Positions 1-8,767 of a stretch of DNA of 64,000 bases are shown here, piece by piece. The DNA is taken from NCBI RefSeq assembly GCF_004359215.1, contig NW_027152030.1, positions 583,872-647,871 on the forward strand. Direction: 5' to 3'. Positions within the stretch are counted from its first letter, which is position 1; each line of letters starts with the position of its first letter. The notes below the pieces were generated by a model. The model had not been told where the DNA came from. It saw only the letters and a list, made by a program, of their open reading frames with translations, and did not search any database. The translations under genes were made by a program, and so were the position numbers. Source of the DNA: Bremia lactucae (Eukaryota; Oomycota; Peronosporomycetes; Peronosporales; Peronosporaceae).

Positions 1-220
1 GTATTAGATTATAATTAAGTTAGCATTTACAAAGATAGAACAAGAGACACTTAATTATATTTAATACAGTTTTCATTTTACCTCTTAAGTCTAGTTGCCT
101 TAAGAGAAGTCTTCCTCTGCACGTACAGTGTACGTCAATTATTGTAAGGCACCACTCGCAACTGAAGCAGTGCGAAGTGGACTTGTACTGAAGCAGTACA
201 AGTAGTAGTGCCCCGTTACA
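1..220 (+). repeat. 3' part of the 5' LTR, family A gypsy element copy A1
   Basis: The first 220 bases match bases 8047-8265 almost base for base, with a few short indels and substitutions. They end in CCGTTACA like the full LTRs at 7813-8265 and 39676-40113. The start of this LTR lies before the window. It is followed by a two-base spacer and a primer-binding site, so it is a 5' LTR. Confidence 0.85.
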
Positions 221-222
221 CT

Positions 223-240
223 TGGTAGCACTTTGTAGTC
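223..240 (+). other. tRNA primer-binding site of element A1
   Basis: TGGTAGCAC starts two bases after the LTR end. The same motif, with the same two-base spacer, follows the LTRs of copy A3 (40116) and of the minus-strand family C element (34240 downwards). TGGTAGC is complementary to the CCA-tailed 3' end of many eukaryotic initiator tRNA-Met species, so that is the likely primer; the match weakens after about nine bases. Confidence 0.6.
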
Positions 241-270
241 CGTCCAAGGACCACATTCCCCACATCTAAC

Positions 271-1400
271 ATGGACATGTTAGATGATAGTCGGAATACG
301 CATCACGTTTCCCCTGAAAGCTACTCCTTTCAAAGTGACATAGAAAGGAGTGCGGTTGAACGAATGAGTTCAACCGTAGGAAACGATGCAATCTTGGCAT
401 TGCTGTCCAACTTAGACAGAGATGCCCTCCATTCAACCATCGCCAAAATCATACAACATGAACTTGACGAGATGAGGAAAAAATAGCCTTGCTGATTCAG
501 CAAGGCTCTCAACAGGCGGAAATGTCGAGGTTACAAAAGGTACAGACCCCTGTACCTGGGATGACGCACACGCGTCGTCCCGAAAGTTTAAAGATTGACA
601 TCTCTAAGTATAGGGAGTCGGAGAAGACTCCCTCTTGAGATAGTTTGTCGAGTTGGACGATGCCATAAGGCACGTCACATCATCGATGAGCAAATGCAAG
701 TCGCATTCACTCAATCAAATCTGGCAGGTCGTGCCAAAACTTGGGTATTGGGCTTTAAGTTGCGCGACCCATACGTGTTTAAGTCGCTAGAGGCTTTTGA
801 AACCCGACTCAAACAGACGTTTGAACCACCAAGGGCTGAGTTCAGAGCTCGTTCAGAGCTTCTGAAACTCAAGCAAGGCAAGCGTGATGTGCACGCATAT
901 GCCCAGCACATACGACTCTTAGCGAGTTGTATCACAAATAACCCAGTTCATGAACACACGTTGATTACTGTGTTCATGCAAGGTCTTATGGATGGTCCCG
1001 AAAAGACCCACCTGTTCCGCTTGGAACTGGATACGCTTGAAGAAGCAATATCCGTTGCGGAACAGGAGGACCTTAGCTTGAGACAGGCTCAAGCTAGTTC
1101 GTCATCGTATCGTCCTCCAAGACGACACGAGCTTGAAGGTCCAGAACCTATGGACCTCTCTTATGTCGAAAGCGAGAAACCTCGCTTTTTCGAACAACAA
1201 GCGATTGCAGATGAGCAATCGCTGTCAAAAGTTAGGATACTATGCTCATGAGTGTAGTGCCCCACGTCCAGCACCGAAAGGTACTGAACGTAATTTGGAC
1301 CGTATGCCAAAAAGGGCAACGGTCGCGGATCCGATGTTGTTGCGAACTCGCAACAGCGAGGCGGACCGCCAAAAAATGGACGGGGTCAGTAGCATCGATT
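271..1400 (+). pseudogene. Degenerate gag of element A1
   Basis: An ATG at 271 opens a 71-residue frame that stops at 484-486. The reading then shifts and continues through about 640-1230 as a retrotransposon gag (capsid-like) domain rich in basic and leucine residues, ending in a Met-Asp-Leu-Ser segment typical of gypsy gag before the zinc knuckle. A Cys-rich knuckle remnant lies at about 1200-1260 but needs a frame change. In this copy and in A2 the canonical knuckle His is replaced by Tyr. Stops and frameshifts make this a pseudogene. The protein would have formed the virus-like particle. Homologous stretches lie at 22727-23340 and 40139-41300. Confidence 0.8.
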
Positions 1401-1640
1401 GGTAAAGTTGCCTGCCACTTGTTCATCAAATGGCCATCTGATGAACGTTTTGGAGCGTCCACAAGCGTGTGGATTTACTACGAGTGACTGCGATGGCCTC
1501 ACTTGTGGTACGGTCGTTAGCACAACTGCACTAGATCACAGTGTGATTACCCCAACAGTGAAAGTAATCTTACTGTTGCAATACTCACTACGTGTGTTCC
1601 GTCATCAAACTCAGTTGATGATATAAAGAAGCCTACAAAG
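1401..1640 (+). pseudogene. Collapsed PR-RT region of A1 (protease and reverse transcriptase deleted)
   Basis: Sequence directly after gag matches the post-protease linker of copies A2 (about 23790-23945) and A3 (about 41670-41825), then jumps at about 1546 to the segment just before integrase (compare 4380-4500 and 25970-26090). Protease, reverse transcriptase and most of RNase H, roughly 2 kb, are therefore missing. No open frame of note remains. Confidence 0.7.
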
Positions 1641-1660
1641 AAGATAAGGACCTTCTATGT

Positions 1661-2713
1661 TTGATGGATCATTTAATGAATCCATCCGATAAATCTTTTA
1701 AAGATCTACCGGCTTTATATCGATCGTCATCCGATCGATACACAACACGTAACGGCTTATTGTATTACACAGCCGTTACCGGCGACACTCCACGTGTCGT
1801 CGTCCCGACTCACAATGATTTGCGCTTGCGCATCATGTATGAGTGTCACGATGCTCCAACAAGTGGACATCGTGGACGTGAGAAAACTTACCTCACAGTA
1901 AGTCGCTACTTTTACTGGCCCCGCCAGTATCCATTTGTGCGCAAGTTCATTCGTGCTTGCGAGGTTTGTCAACGGGTGAAGCCTAGCCCTTCATCCCGTG
2001 CACCTCTTCAACCTCTACCACTTCCGGCAGAGTGTTGGCAGTCCGTATCTATGGACTTCGTCTTCGGATTTCCTGAAGACGACCACAAAAACAATGGAAT
2101 CTTTGTTTCTGTAGACAGATTCAGCAAGATGGTACACCTTGCTGCGGTACCAGAGTCGATTACGGCTCCGGGTTGTGCCCGTGTCTTTATCGACACGGTA
2201 TTCAAACTCCATGAGTTACTCCGTGAATTGGTCTCGGATAGAGATCCGAGATTCACGGTGGAGTTCTGGCAATCCGTGTTCCGATCTCTCGGAACACGGC
2301 TGACTATGTTAACATCCGATCACCCAGAAACGGATGGTCAAACAGAACGCGTAAATCGCGTCCTCGAAGAGATGCTTCGAGGTTACGTCCAATCGTATCC
2401 GAATTGGAGCGAGTTCTTACCGATGGTCGAATTCGCCATCAATAATTCGGTGCATGCGTCTACAACGCATACAACGTTCTTTGTGAATGGCTTACGCCAT
2501 CCTCGCATAGTCACCCAATTAGAGGGATCCTCTAGTTTAAGGGGGCGGGGTGGACTCGCACGAGCAAATCCAATTCTGGCTCATGCTCATAACGCGTCGA
2601 AATTAACAACGACACGAGTGATGTCGATTTCGAAGAAATCGATATCGAAGATGAGAACGATCTCATGGCTGTACGCGCAAAGCGTACTGAAAAAGACAAA
2701 ACAAATGAGTTAG
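1661..2713 (+). pseudogene. Integrase of A1, first copy
   Basis: A 350-codon open stretch. It begins with the His2-Cys2 zinc-binding domain (HDAPTSGHRGREK, later CEVCQRVKPS), followed by the catalytic core: Asp in VSMDFVFGFP, Asp in VSDRDPRF and Glu in GQTERVNRVLEE, the D,D-35-E set of retroviral-type integrases. The frame stays open to 2713 but loses integrase similarity after about 2560, so a frameshift lies there. The enzyme would join element cDNA into host DNA. Nearly the same sequence recurs at 5085-5538. Confidence 0.85.
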
Positions 2714-3620
2714 CATAGTTGTTTCTGCTGGCTCGAGATCAGTAGTCCTTTTTTTACAGGATTCCATTGCTAACGCAGTGCACCGTCAGAATCAAAACGC
2801 AGACCATCATGGAAGAGCAAATATTGTTTCATTCAAAATTAATGACCTAGTACTACTCTCTACGGTAAACTTATCTAAGAGCGTAGTCACTAAGTGGGTA
2901 GCAGTAAACTACTACCCAAGTTCATTGGGCCATTCCGTGAACTGAATCGCGGAGGCAATGCGTACACAACAGAATTGCCACGTAGAATGCAAACGCATCC
3001 TATGTTTTACTTTGGTCGGCTCCGCCCGTACCGTCAGTACACGGTTTCTCCCAAGGACGGATCTGACCACCCTTTTCAAGAATCCCTAAAAGATTCTTGT
3101 GGTCACGAACCAGATTCTCATGCTGAATCTGGAGATTCTCCTGTCGGTTCCGAAGATCCTCGAAACTGCGATAAGCTGACGACAGCTCATCACGAAGAGC
3201 GTGATATTTCCGGTCGTACTCCAACATTGAGTACGCACTCTCCGAACGGTTTTCCAACCGTTCGATATAGTGAGCCTGCATCGTCTGCTCCAACGAGTGA
3301 CGCTTACCGCGCTCGTGTTCAAGACCGTCCTCCAATACATGGAGGTAGCGGTCGCGTTTGTCGACTTCGACCCTTGATCCGACACACGGTTCGGATCTAT
3401 TTTTACCTCCTCCACCACAACCATTGGTCGATTTCCGCGGTGGCCAACGATTCCTTGTGGAACGTATTCAAAACCACCGTGATGTGAAGGGGCAGCGAAT
3501 GAGTTATCTGGTTAACTAGCGCGGTTATTCACCTTCGCATGACAGATGGGGGCCTCGTTCCCAGCTGGTTATTGACGTTGAGGGCCTCGTCTGTTAGTAT
3601 AACGAGACTCATCAGATGGA
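2714..3620 (+). pseudogene. Integrase C-terminus, linker and chromodomain of A1, first copy
   Basis: At about 2890-3030 the frame reads the gypsy integrase C-terminal signature (KLLPKFIGPFRELNR, then GRLRPY). A Ser/Pro-rich linker follows. A chromodomain-like end lies at about 3420-3610 (FLVERIQNHRDVKGQ, then a GPRSQLV-type tail), broken by stops. Chromodomains mark chromoviral gypsy elements and usually steer insertion to modified chromatin. An antisense open frame overlaps the linker at 3000-3335. Confidence 0.7.
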
Positions 3621-3639
3621 TTAGAGGGTCCATTGAAAA

Positions 3640-4185
3640 ACGCGCGCCCCTGGCGCGTGTAAATCTATTGCAAAAAACGTCAATCGCATCGGCATCTCAA
3701 TAGAGATGCGAGCCCTTCCCCAGGGGGAAGAAAGGGAGTATTCATCTCCTTTCACTCGTTTCGTATTGTCGACACAACATGGACACGGGTCGCCCTACGT
3801 GAGGCATGGAAGTCCTGCCTCACGAGACGACCGGTGCAATTTTAAACCTTGCACCGGTTGGATTCGTTTCTCAAACTTAACGCGAATTGCGTTAGGACTT
3901 TGAAGCCGCATCCAATGTCTTTGACATTGGAAAAAAACGCGCTTCAGGCTTGCATTAACGAGATTTTATCTCGCTTGTTGTTGCCACTATACCATCGATG
4001 CTTAAGAAAACCATCGAGGTAAAAATCTTCCTTAGCGCAAAAGTTCTTCGCGCTGGGATCCAGGCCATGTAGCTTTGCCGCAATAAATAAAGGATATTAA
4101 TTGTGAGGAGTTGTCTCTCCAGACAAGTTACTGACTAGCCGTTCGGGTAAAGCCACGGCTTTTTCTCAGGGTAAGACGAGACATT
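3640..4185 (-). pseudogene. Antisense ORF remnant in the 3' region of A1, first copy
   Basis: The strand opposite to pol reads, with several stops, the same protein-like frame seen at 6428-6960 and 46088-46577. Recognisable pieces are LDPSAKNF, then a FYLDGFLKHR-like segment, then SGNNKRDK. At about 4185 the region breaks off into an RNase H fragment. No function is recognised. Confidence 0.45.
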
Positions 4186-4480
4186 TTATTGTATGTACTC
4201 GGACACGGACCATGCGTCATTACGCACGGCCCTAAACAGTCCACACCTCTCGCAAAGAATGGCGAGGTGGCTATCCTTCTTTACGGAGAATAATTTCTTC
4301 GTAGAATATAAACTAGAACGACTTAATGTCGTCGCTAATGCGTTATCACGCTGACCCGATTTCGAGCCGGCTGTGCACTCGAGCAGTGAAAATAATCCCA
4401 CTGTTGCAACACTCATTACAAGTGTTCCATCATCACCTCTGTTTGATGACATAAAAAAGCCTACACAGAAGATAAAGACC
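4186..4480 (+). pseudogene. RNase H end and integrase lead-in of A1, second (tandem) copy
   Basis: Begins abruptly at about 4186 with the Tyr-Thr-Asp-His RNase H motif seen at 30500, 50820 and 53060 in the other copies. It continues through the Ala-Asn-Ala-Leu-Ser-Arg-Arg tail and the acidic spacer before integrase. Several frameshifts are present. The junction marks the 5' end of a second, truncated family A copy placed head-to-tail behind the first. Confidence 0.7.
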
Positions 4481-4499
4481 TTCTCCATTTAATCGATCA

Positions 4500-5538
4500 T
4501 CTCATGAATTCATTTAATAAATCTTTTAAAGATTTACCGGCTTTATACCGATTGTCGTCCGATCGATACACAACCCGCAACGACTTACTGTACTACATAG
4601 CCGTTGCCAACGACATTCCACGTGTTGTCGTCCCTACTCACAATGATTTGCGCTAGCGCATCATGTATGAGTGTCACGATGCACCAACAAGTGGGCATCG
4701 TGGACATGAAAAAACTTGTCTCACAGTAAGTCGCGACTTTTACTGGTCCCGTTAGTATCACTTCGTGCGCAGGTACTTTCGTGCTTGCGAGGTATGTCGA
4801 CGGATGAAGCCTAGCCCTTCATCTTTTGCACCTTTCAAAACTTTCCCACTTCCGGCAGAATGTTGGCAGTCCATATCTATGGACTTCGTCTTCGGATTTC
4901 ATGAAGCCGTCACAAAAATAATGGAATCCTTGTTTTTGTAAACAGATATAGCAAGATGGTACATCTTGTTGCAGTACCAGAACTGATCCTGGCTCCGGGT
5001 TGTGCCCGTTCTTTATCGACACGATATTCAAACTGCACTGTTTACCCGTGAACTGGTCTCGGATAGAGATTTACGGTTCACGGCGGAGTTCTGGCAATCC
5101 GTGTTCCGATCTCTCGGAACACGGCTGACTATGTCAACATCCGATCACCCAGAAACGGATGGTCAAACAGAACGCGTAAATCGCGTCCTCGAAGAGATAC
5201 TTCGAGGTTACGTCCAATCGTATCCGAATTGGAGCGAGTTTTTACCGATGGTCGAATTCGCCATCAATAATTCGGTGCATGCGTCTACAACGCATACAAC
5301 GTTCTTTGTGAATGGCTTACGCCATCCTCGCATAGTCACCCAATTAGAGGGATCCTCTAGTTTAAGGGGGCGGGGTGGACTCGCACGAGCAAATCCAATT
5401 CTGGCTCATGCTCATAACGCGTCGAAATTAACAACGACACGAGTGATGTCGATTTCGAAGAAATCGATATCGAAGATGAGAACGATCTCATGGCTGTACG
5501 CGCAAAGCGTACTGAAAAAGACAAAACAAATGAGTTAG
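4500..5538 (+). pseudogene. Integrase of A1, second copy
   Basis: Same domain order as 1661-2713. The zinc-binding part (4600-4810) and early core (4850-5040) are broken by stops and indels. From about 5085 to 5538 the sequence is almost identical to 2260-2713, ending at the same stop. The core Asp lies in a SDRDLRF stretch and the Glu in TERVNRVLEE. The near-identity starts mid-core, while upstream the two copies differ clearly, which suggests local conversion or a recent duplication. Confidence 0.8.
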
Positions 5539-6515
5539 CATAGTTGTTTCTGCTGGCTCGAGATCAGTAGTCCTTTTTTTACAGGATTCCATTGCTAACG
5601 CAGTGCACCGTCAGAATCAAAACGCAGACCATCATGGAAGAGCAAATATTGTTTCATTCAAAATTAATGACCTAGTACTACTCTCTACGGTAAACTTATC
5701 TAAGAGCGTAGTCACTAAGTGGGTAGCAGTAAACTACTACCCAAGTTCATTGGGCCATTCCGTGTCCTACATCGCAGAGGCAATGCGTACACAATAGAAT
5801 TGCCACGTAGGATGCGAACGCATCCTACGTTTTACGTTGGTCGGCTCCGCCCGTACCACCAGTACGAGGCTTCTTCCGAGGACAGATTTGACCACCCTTT
5901 TCAAAAATCCCCAAAAGTTTTTGTGATCGCGAACCAGGTTCTCATATTGAACCTGAAGTTTCTCATGCCGGTTCCGAATATCCTCGAAACTACGATGAGC
6001 TGACGACAGCTCATCGCGAACAGCATGATACTCCCGCTCGTACTCCAACATGGAGTACGCACACTTCGAACGGTCATCCTCGATATGGTGAGCCTGCACA
6101 GTCTGCTCCAACGAGCGACGCTTGCCGCGCTCGTGCTCCCGTCCCTCCTCCAAATCATGGAGGAAGTGATCGATTTTGTCGATCCTTGACATTAGATCCA
6201 ACATACGGTTCGGATCTAATTTTGCCTCCTCCACCACAACCATTGGTGGATTCCCACGGTGGTCAGCATTTCCTTGTGGAACGTATCCAGAGCTACCGTG
6301 ATGTGAAGGGGCAGCGAAAAAGTTATCTTGTTCGCTAGCGTGGATATCCACCTTCGCATGACAGCTGGGAGCCTCGTTCCCAGCTGATTGTTGACTTTGA
6401 GGGCCTCGTCCATCAGTATGACGAGACCTACCGATAAATCAGAAGGTCCATCGGAAAACACGCGCCCCCCTGGCGCCTCTTAATCGATTGCAAAACGTCA
6501 ATTGCATCGCGCATC
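5539..6515 (+). pseudogene. Integrase C-terminus, linker and chromodomain of A1, second copy
   Basis: 5719-5870 reads KLLPKFIGPFRVLHRRGN and then GRLRPYHQYE, the integrase C-terminus. After a Pro/Ser-rich linker, about 6235-6420 reads a chromodomain (FLVERIQSYRDVKGQ, SYLVR, a stop in place of Trp, RGYPPSHDSWEPRSQL, then an acidic helix). The stop inside the fold and other breaks make it non-functional. Confidence 0.75.
5767..6351 (-). other. Antisense open frame with coiled coil over the pol linker (copy A1-2)
   Basis: 194 codons open on the strand opposite to pol. The middle part is strongly heptad-like and charged (LHDLEEGREHERGKRRSLEQ, then repeated Glu/Arg/Leu blocks), which predicts a coiled coil. 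The same frame is open at 27402-27788 and 45361-45765 and, shorter, at 3000-3335. Because the opposite strand codes for the integrase linker and chromodomain, the antisense frame may be only a by-product of that composition. It could also be the C-terminal part of an antisense gene that continues to the right. No known family is recognised. Confidence 0.35.
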
Positions 6516-7062
6516 TCAATAGAGATGCGAGCCCTTCCCCAGGGCGAAGAAAGGGAATAGACATCCCCTTTTACCCTCTTCGAGCTGTCAACACAACACG
6601 GACAGGGATCACCCCACGTGAGGCATGGAAGCCCAGCCTCACGTGACAACCGATGCAATTTATACTTTGCACCGGTTGGAGTTCGTTTCTCAAACTTAAC
6701 GCGAATCGCGTTGAGTCTTTGAAGCTTAGCTTCGCGTCCAATGTCTTTAACATTGCGAATGAACGCACTCCAAGCTTGCATAAGCGAGACTTTATCTCGC
6801 TTGTTGTTGCCACTATATTATCGATGCTTAAGAAAAGCATCGAGATAGAAATCTTCCTCAGCGCGAAAGTTCTTCGCGCTGGGATCAAGGCCATGTAGCT
6901 TTGTCGCAATAAATAAGGGATGTTTATTGTGAGGAGTAGTATCTTCAGACAAGCTATTGATAAGCCTTTCTGGCAAAAGCCACGGCTTCTTTTAAGGGGC
7001 GAGATGATACATTTTACTGTCTTTACTCCCTTGAGTGGTACCCACTGAAGCAGGGGTACCAC
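6428..7062 (-). pseudogene. Antisense ORF 2 of family A (copy A1)
   Basis: Lies downstream of the pol stop, on the opposite strand, so pol coding cannot explain it. The best protein-like reading runs from about 7010 down to 6428 with one or two stops or frame changes. It holds KKPWLLPERLINSLS, FIATKLHGLDPSAKNF, FYLDAFLKHR and SLMQAWSAFIRN, then a short Cys cluster (GDPCPCC). The same blocks occur at 46088-46577 and 3640-4185, and one block sits alone at 32586-32703. Another antisense frame (6571-7062) is also open but less conserved. Function unknown. Confidence 0.45.
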
Positions 7063-7083
7063 AAGAACTTTTTTTACGATAGC

Positions 7084-7499
7084 TTACGCCATCGTCGTTA
7101 CCTTGCACAGAGACGCGTGCAGGTGACCGACGGGAGACGGAACGGGCGATGAGGGATCATCCTCATTGTCGGATCCAGATAGACTATTTACTCGTCTATC
7201 AGAATGAGCCCTCTCATTCGAAGGCTCATAGTCAGCCGCCTGACGGATATCAGGCGACTGTTCCATTCTCCCCGAGTCGGCCATTTCATCCGACTCGCAT
7301 TCGTAGTCGACCTCCGAAAAAGGGTCGTATTCACGTGGTAAATCACCACGTGCACTCGCAACATCTAGTGTTGTGCGAGTGGAAGACACTACGGCAGACG
7401 TACCACCTGCCGCAAGAGATAACAGTGCGTCACCGCGGCTGCACGAACCGCAGCCGAAGGCGCAGCACTATCGTCACCCCGCATGAGTTGATTCTTCAT
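7084..7499 (-). pseudogene. Antisense ORF 1 of family A, frameshifted (copy A1)
   Basis: Counterpart of the intact 136-residue frame at 46616-47026. A start ATG at 7499 is followed by an Ala-rich N-terminus (SAAPSAAVRAAA), then a frameshift. From 7389 the frame reads an acidic Ser-rich body containing EVDYECES and RQAADYEPSNE, and it stops at 7084, within about 25 aligned bases of the A3 stop. Start, stop and body are thus shared by two diverged copies. Confidence 0.5.
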
Positions 7500-7614
7500 G
7501 CGATGGAATTTAAAACGATGAATCTGACCAATCAACATCGTTACAAAAATGAAGTGGTCACATGACGACCACTCCATCCAATGACACTCAGAGTGATTGT
7601 CGTTTAAGGGTTGC

Positions 7615-7740
7615 AAGATAGGGTTGCCGGAAGAAGACTAAATTGGGAAGATCTTGTTGCATTGATGATGAGATGGTGCTCTGGACATCACACTTTGTCC
7701 TATATGCTGTAAAATCGCAGCGATTTGTATGAGCTGGGAT
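7615..7740. other. Unassigned 126-bp spacer between A1 body and tRNA-like sequence
   Basis: Family A copy A3 passes directly from the matching internal sequence (about 47135) into its 3' LTR. Here about 126 bp of unrelated sequence plus a tRNA-like stretch intervene. I see no gene in it. Confidence 0.5.
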
Positions 7741-7811
7741 GGCCTCGTGGTCTAGTGGTATGATTCTCGCTTTGGGTGCGACAGGTCCCGGTTCGATTCT
7801 TGGTGAGGGTG
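7741..7811 (+). tRNA. Degenerate tRNA-Pro (anticodon UGG) or tRNA-derived relic
   Basis: The sequence has an A box (TGGTCTAGTGG), an anticodon loop TTTGGGT giving UGG, and a B box GGTTCGATTCT (consensus GGTTCGANTCC, last base changed). The acceptor arms GGCCTCG and TGAGGGT still pair at most positions. Defects are a C-C mismatch closing the anticodon stem, one base missing from the T arm, and C-to-T changes in the T stem. It is probably a pseudogene or the head of a tRNA-derived SINE. A family A LTR starts one base after its end. Confidence 0.6.
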
Positions 7812-7812
7812 A

Positions 7813-8265
7813 TGTAACGGGGTGTATCGTTACATGAAATTAACACTTAAATGTTGTTAACTAATGTATATTCTAAAAGGTAGATAATATTTGGAGGATA
7901 TTACTTTATATAGTAATATTCAGAATTCTTATCTATAAATAGGTATAGGCCATTATATCTATTTATTCCGCAGACTTATCAGCTGTAGGAGTAATCAAAG
8001 AGAGAGTTACAGATAAGATAGAGATAAGAATTCATTTACATGTTTGGTATTAGATTATAATTAAGTTAGCATTTACAAAGATAGAACAAGACACTTAATT
8101 ATATTTAATACAGTTTTCATTTTACCCTCTTAAGTCTAGTTGCCTTAAGAGAAGTCTTCCTCTGCACGTACAGTGTACGTCAATTAACGTACGGCACCAC
8201 TCGCAACTGAAGCAGTGCGAAGTGGACTTGTACTGAAGCAGTACAAGTCTTAGTGCTCCGTTACA
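7813..8265 (+). repeat. Family A LTR (3' LTR of A1 or a solo LTR)
   Basis: 453 bp, starting TGTAACGGGG and ending CCGTTACA, with TG...CA ends. Its right half matches 1-220. A TATA-like stretch lies at 7933-7941. No clear 5-bp target-site duplication is seen (GGTGA before, GTCGT after). Because 200 bp of foreign sequence separates it from the A1 body, it could be a separate solo LTR. Confidence 0.85.
7933..7941 (+). promoter_or_regulatory. TATA-like box in the family A LTR
   Basis: TATAAATAG about 120 bp into the LTR is the expected place for the core promoter that would drive the genomic transcript. Supported by sequence match only. Confidence 0.35.
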
Positions 8266-8767
8266 GTCGTGGTCTGCGAGTTCCCTGGGGGCGTCTTGGG
8301 GTCGGTCGTCATTGTGGTCGCTGCGGTTGTTCTGCGTGAGTGGGTGCCAGCGCGACGGACTCGTTGTGTCACTTCCCTTCGGGTTAACCCTCCCAGCAAA
8401 CAGGGTTTCCTTTTTGGGTTTGGGAGGGTGTAACGGGGTCATCCCTTCCAATGTGAATGCACCTATGTGCATCATACACAGAAGGGTGGGTCACAATGTG
8501 AACCAAGGTCCAATTACTTCACTTAAGTAATCGCCCACCCTTAAGTAAACATATTTTAGTTTGTGTGCGTTTTTTCTTAAAAAAAGAGAGAAATTAAACA
8601 GGATGGCGGGCTTCTCGCTGTAACGGCTATCATCTCGTCCCCTAACCTATATGATGGCTGCTCAATGCAGAATAAGGGAATTTTGCCAAAAATCTGTAAG
8701 GATTCCCAAACTAAATTGCTAATATGTTTTACACAATAAGATTAGTCGAATCCACGAGCCAAGCACC
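8266..8767. repeat. Intergenic stretch with a family B LTR fragment (about 8430-8550, minus)
   Basis: 8430-8550 matches the middle of the family B LTR in reverse orientation (the segment with GTGAATGCACCTATGTGCATCA; compare 48345-48450 and 36430-36530). The rest, including the stretch just before the gene at 8768, shows no gene and no obvious initiator element. Confidence 0.6.

Noticed and set aside
20..265. Minus-strand 81-codon frame at the window start
   Set aside because: Lies inside the LTR; an equivalent frame appears at 8122-8475 only because the LTR repeats.
7149..7565. Plus-strand 138-codon frame in the A1 3' region
   Set aside because: Not kept open in A3, while the antisense frame in the same place is; treated as a shadow.
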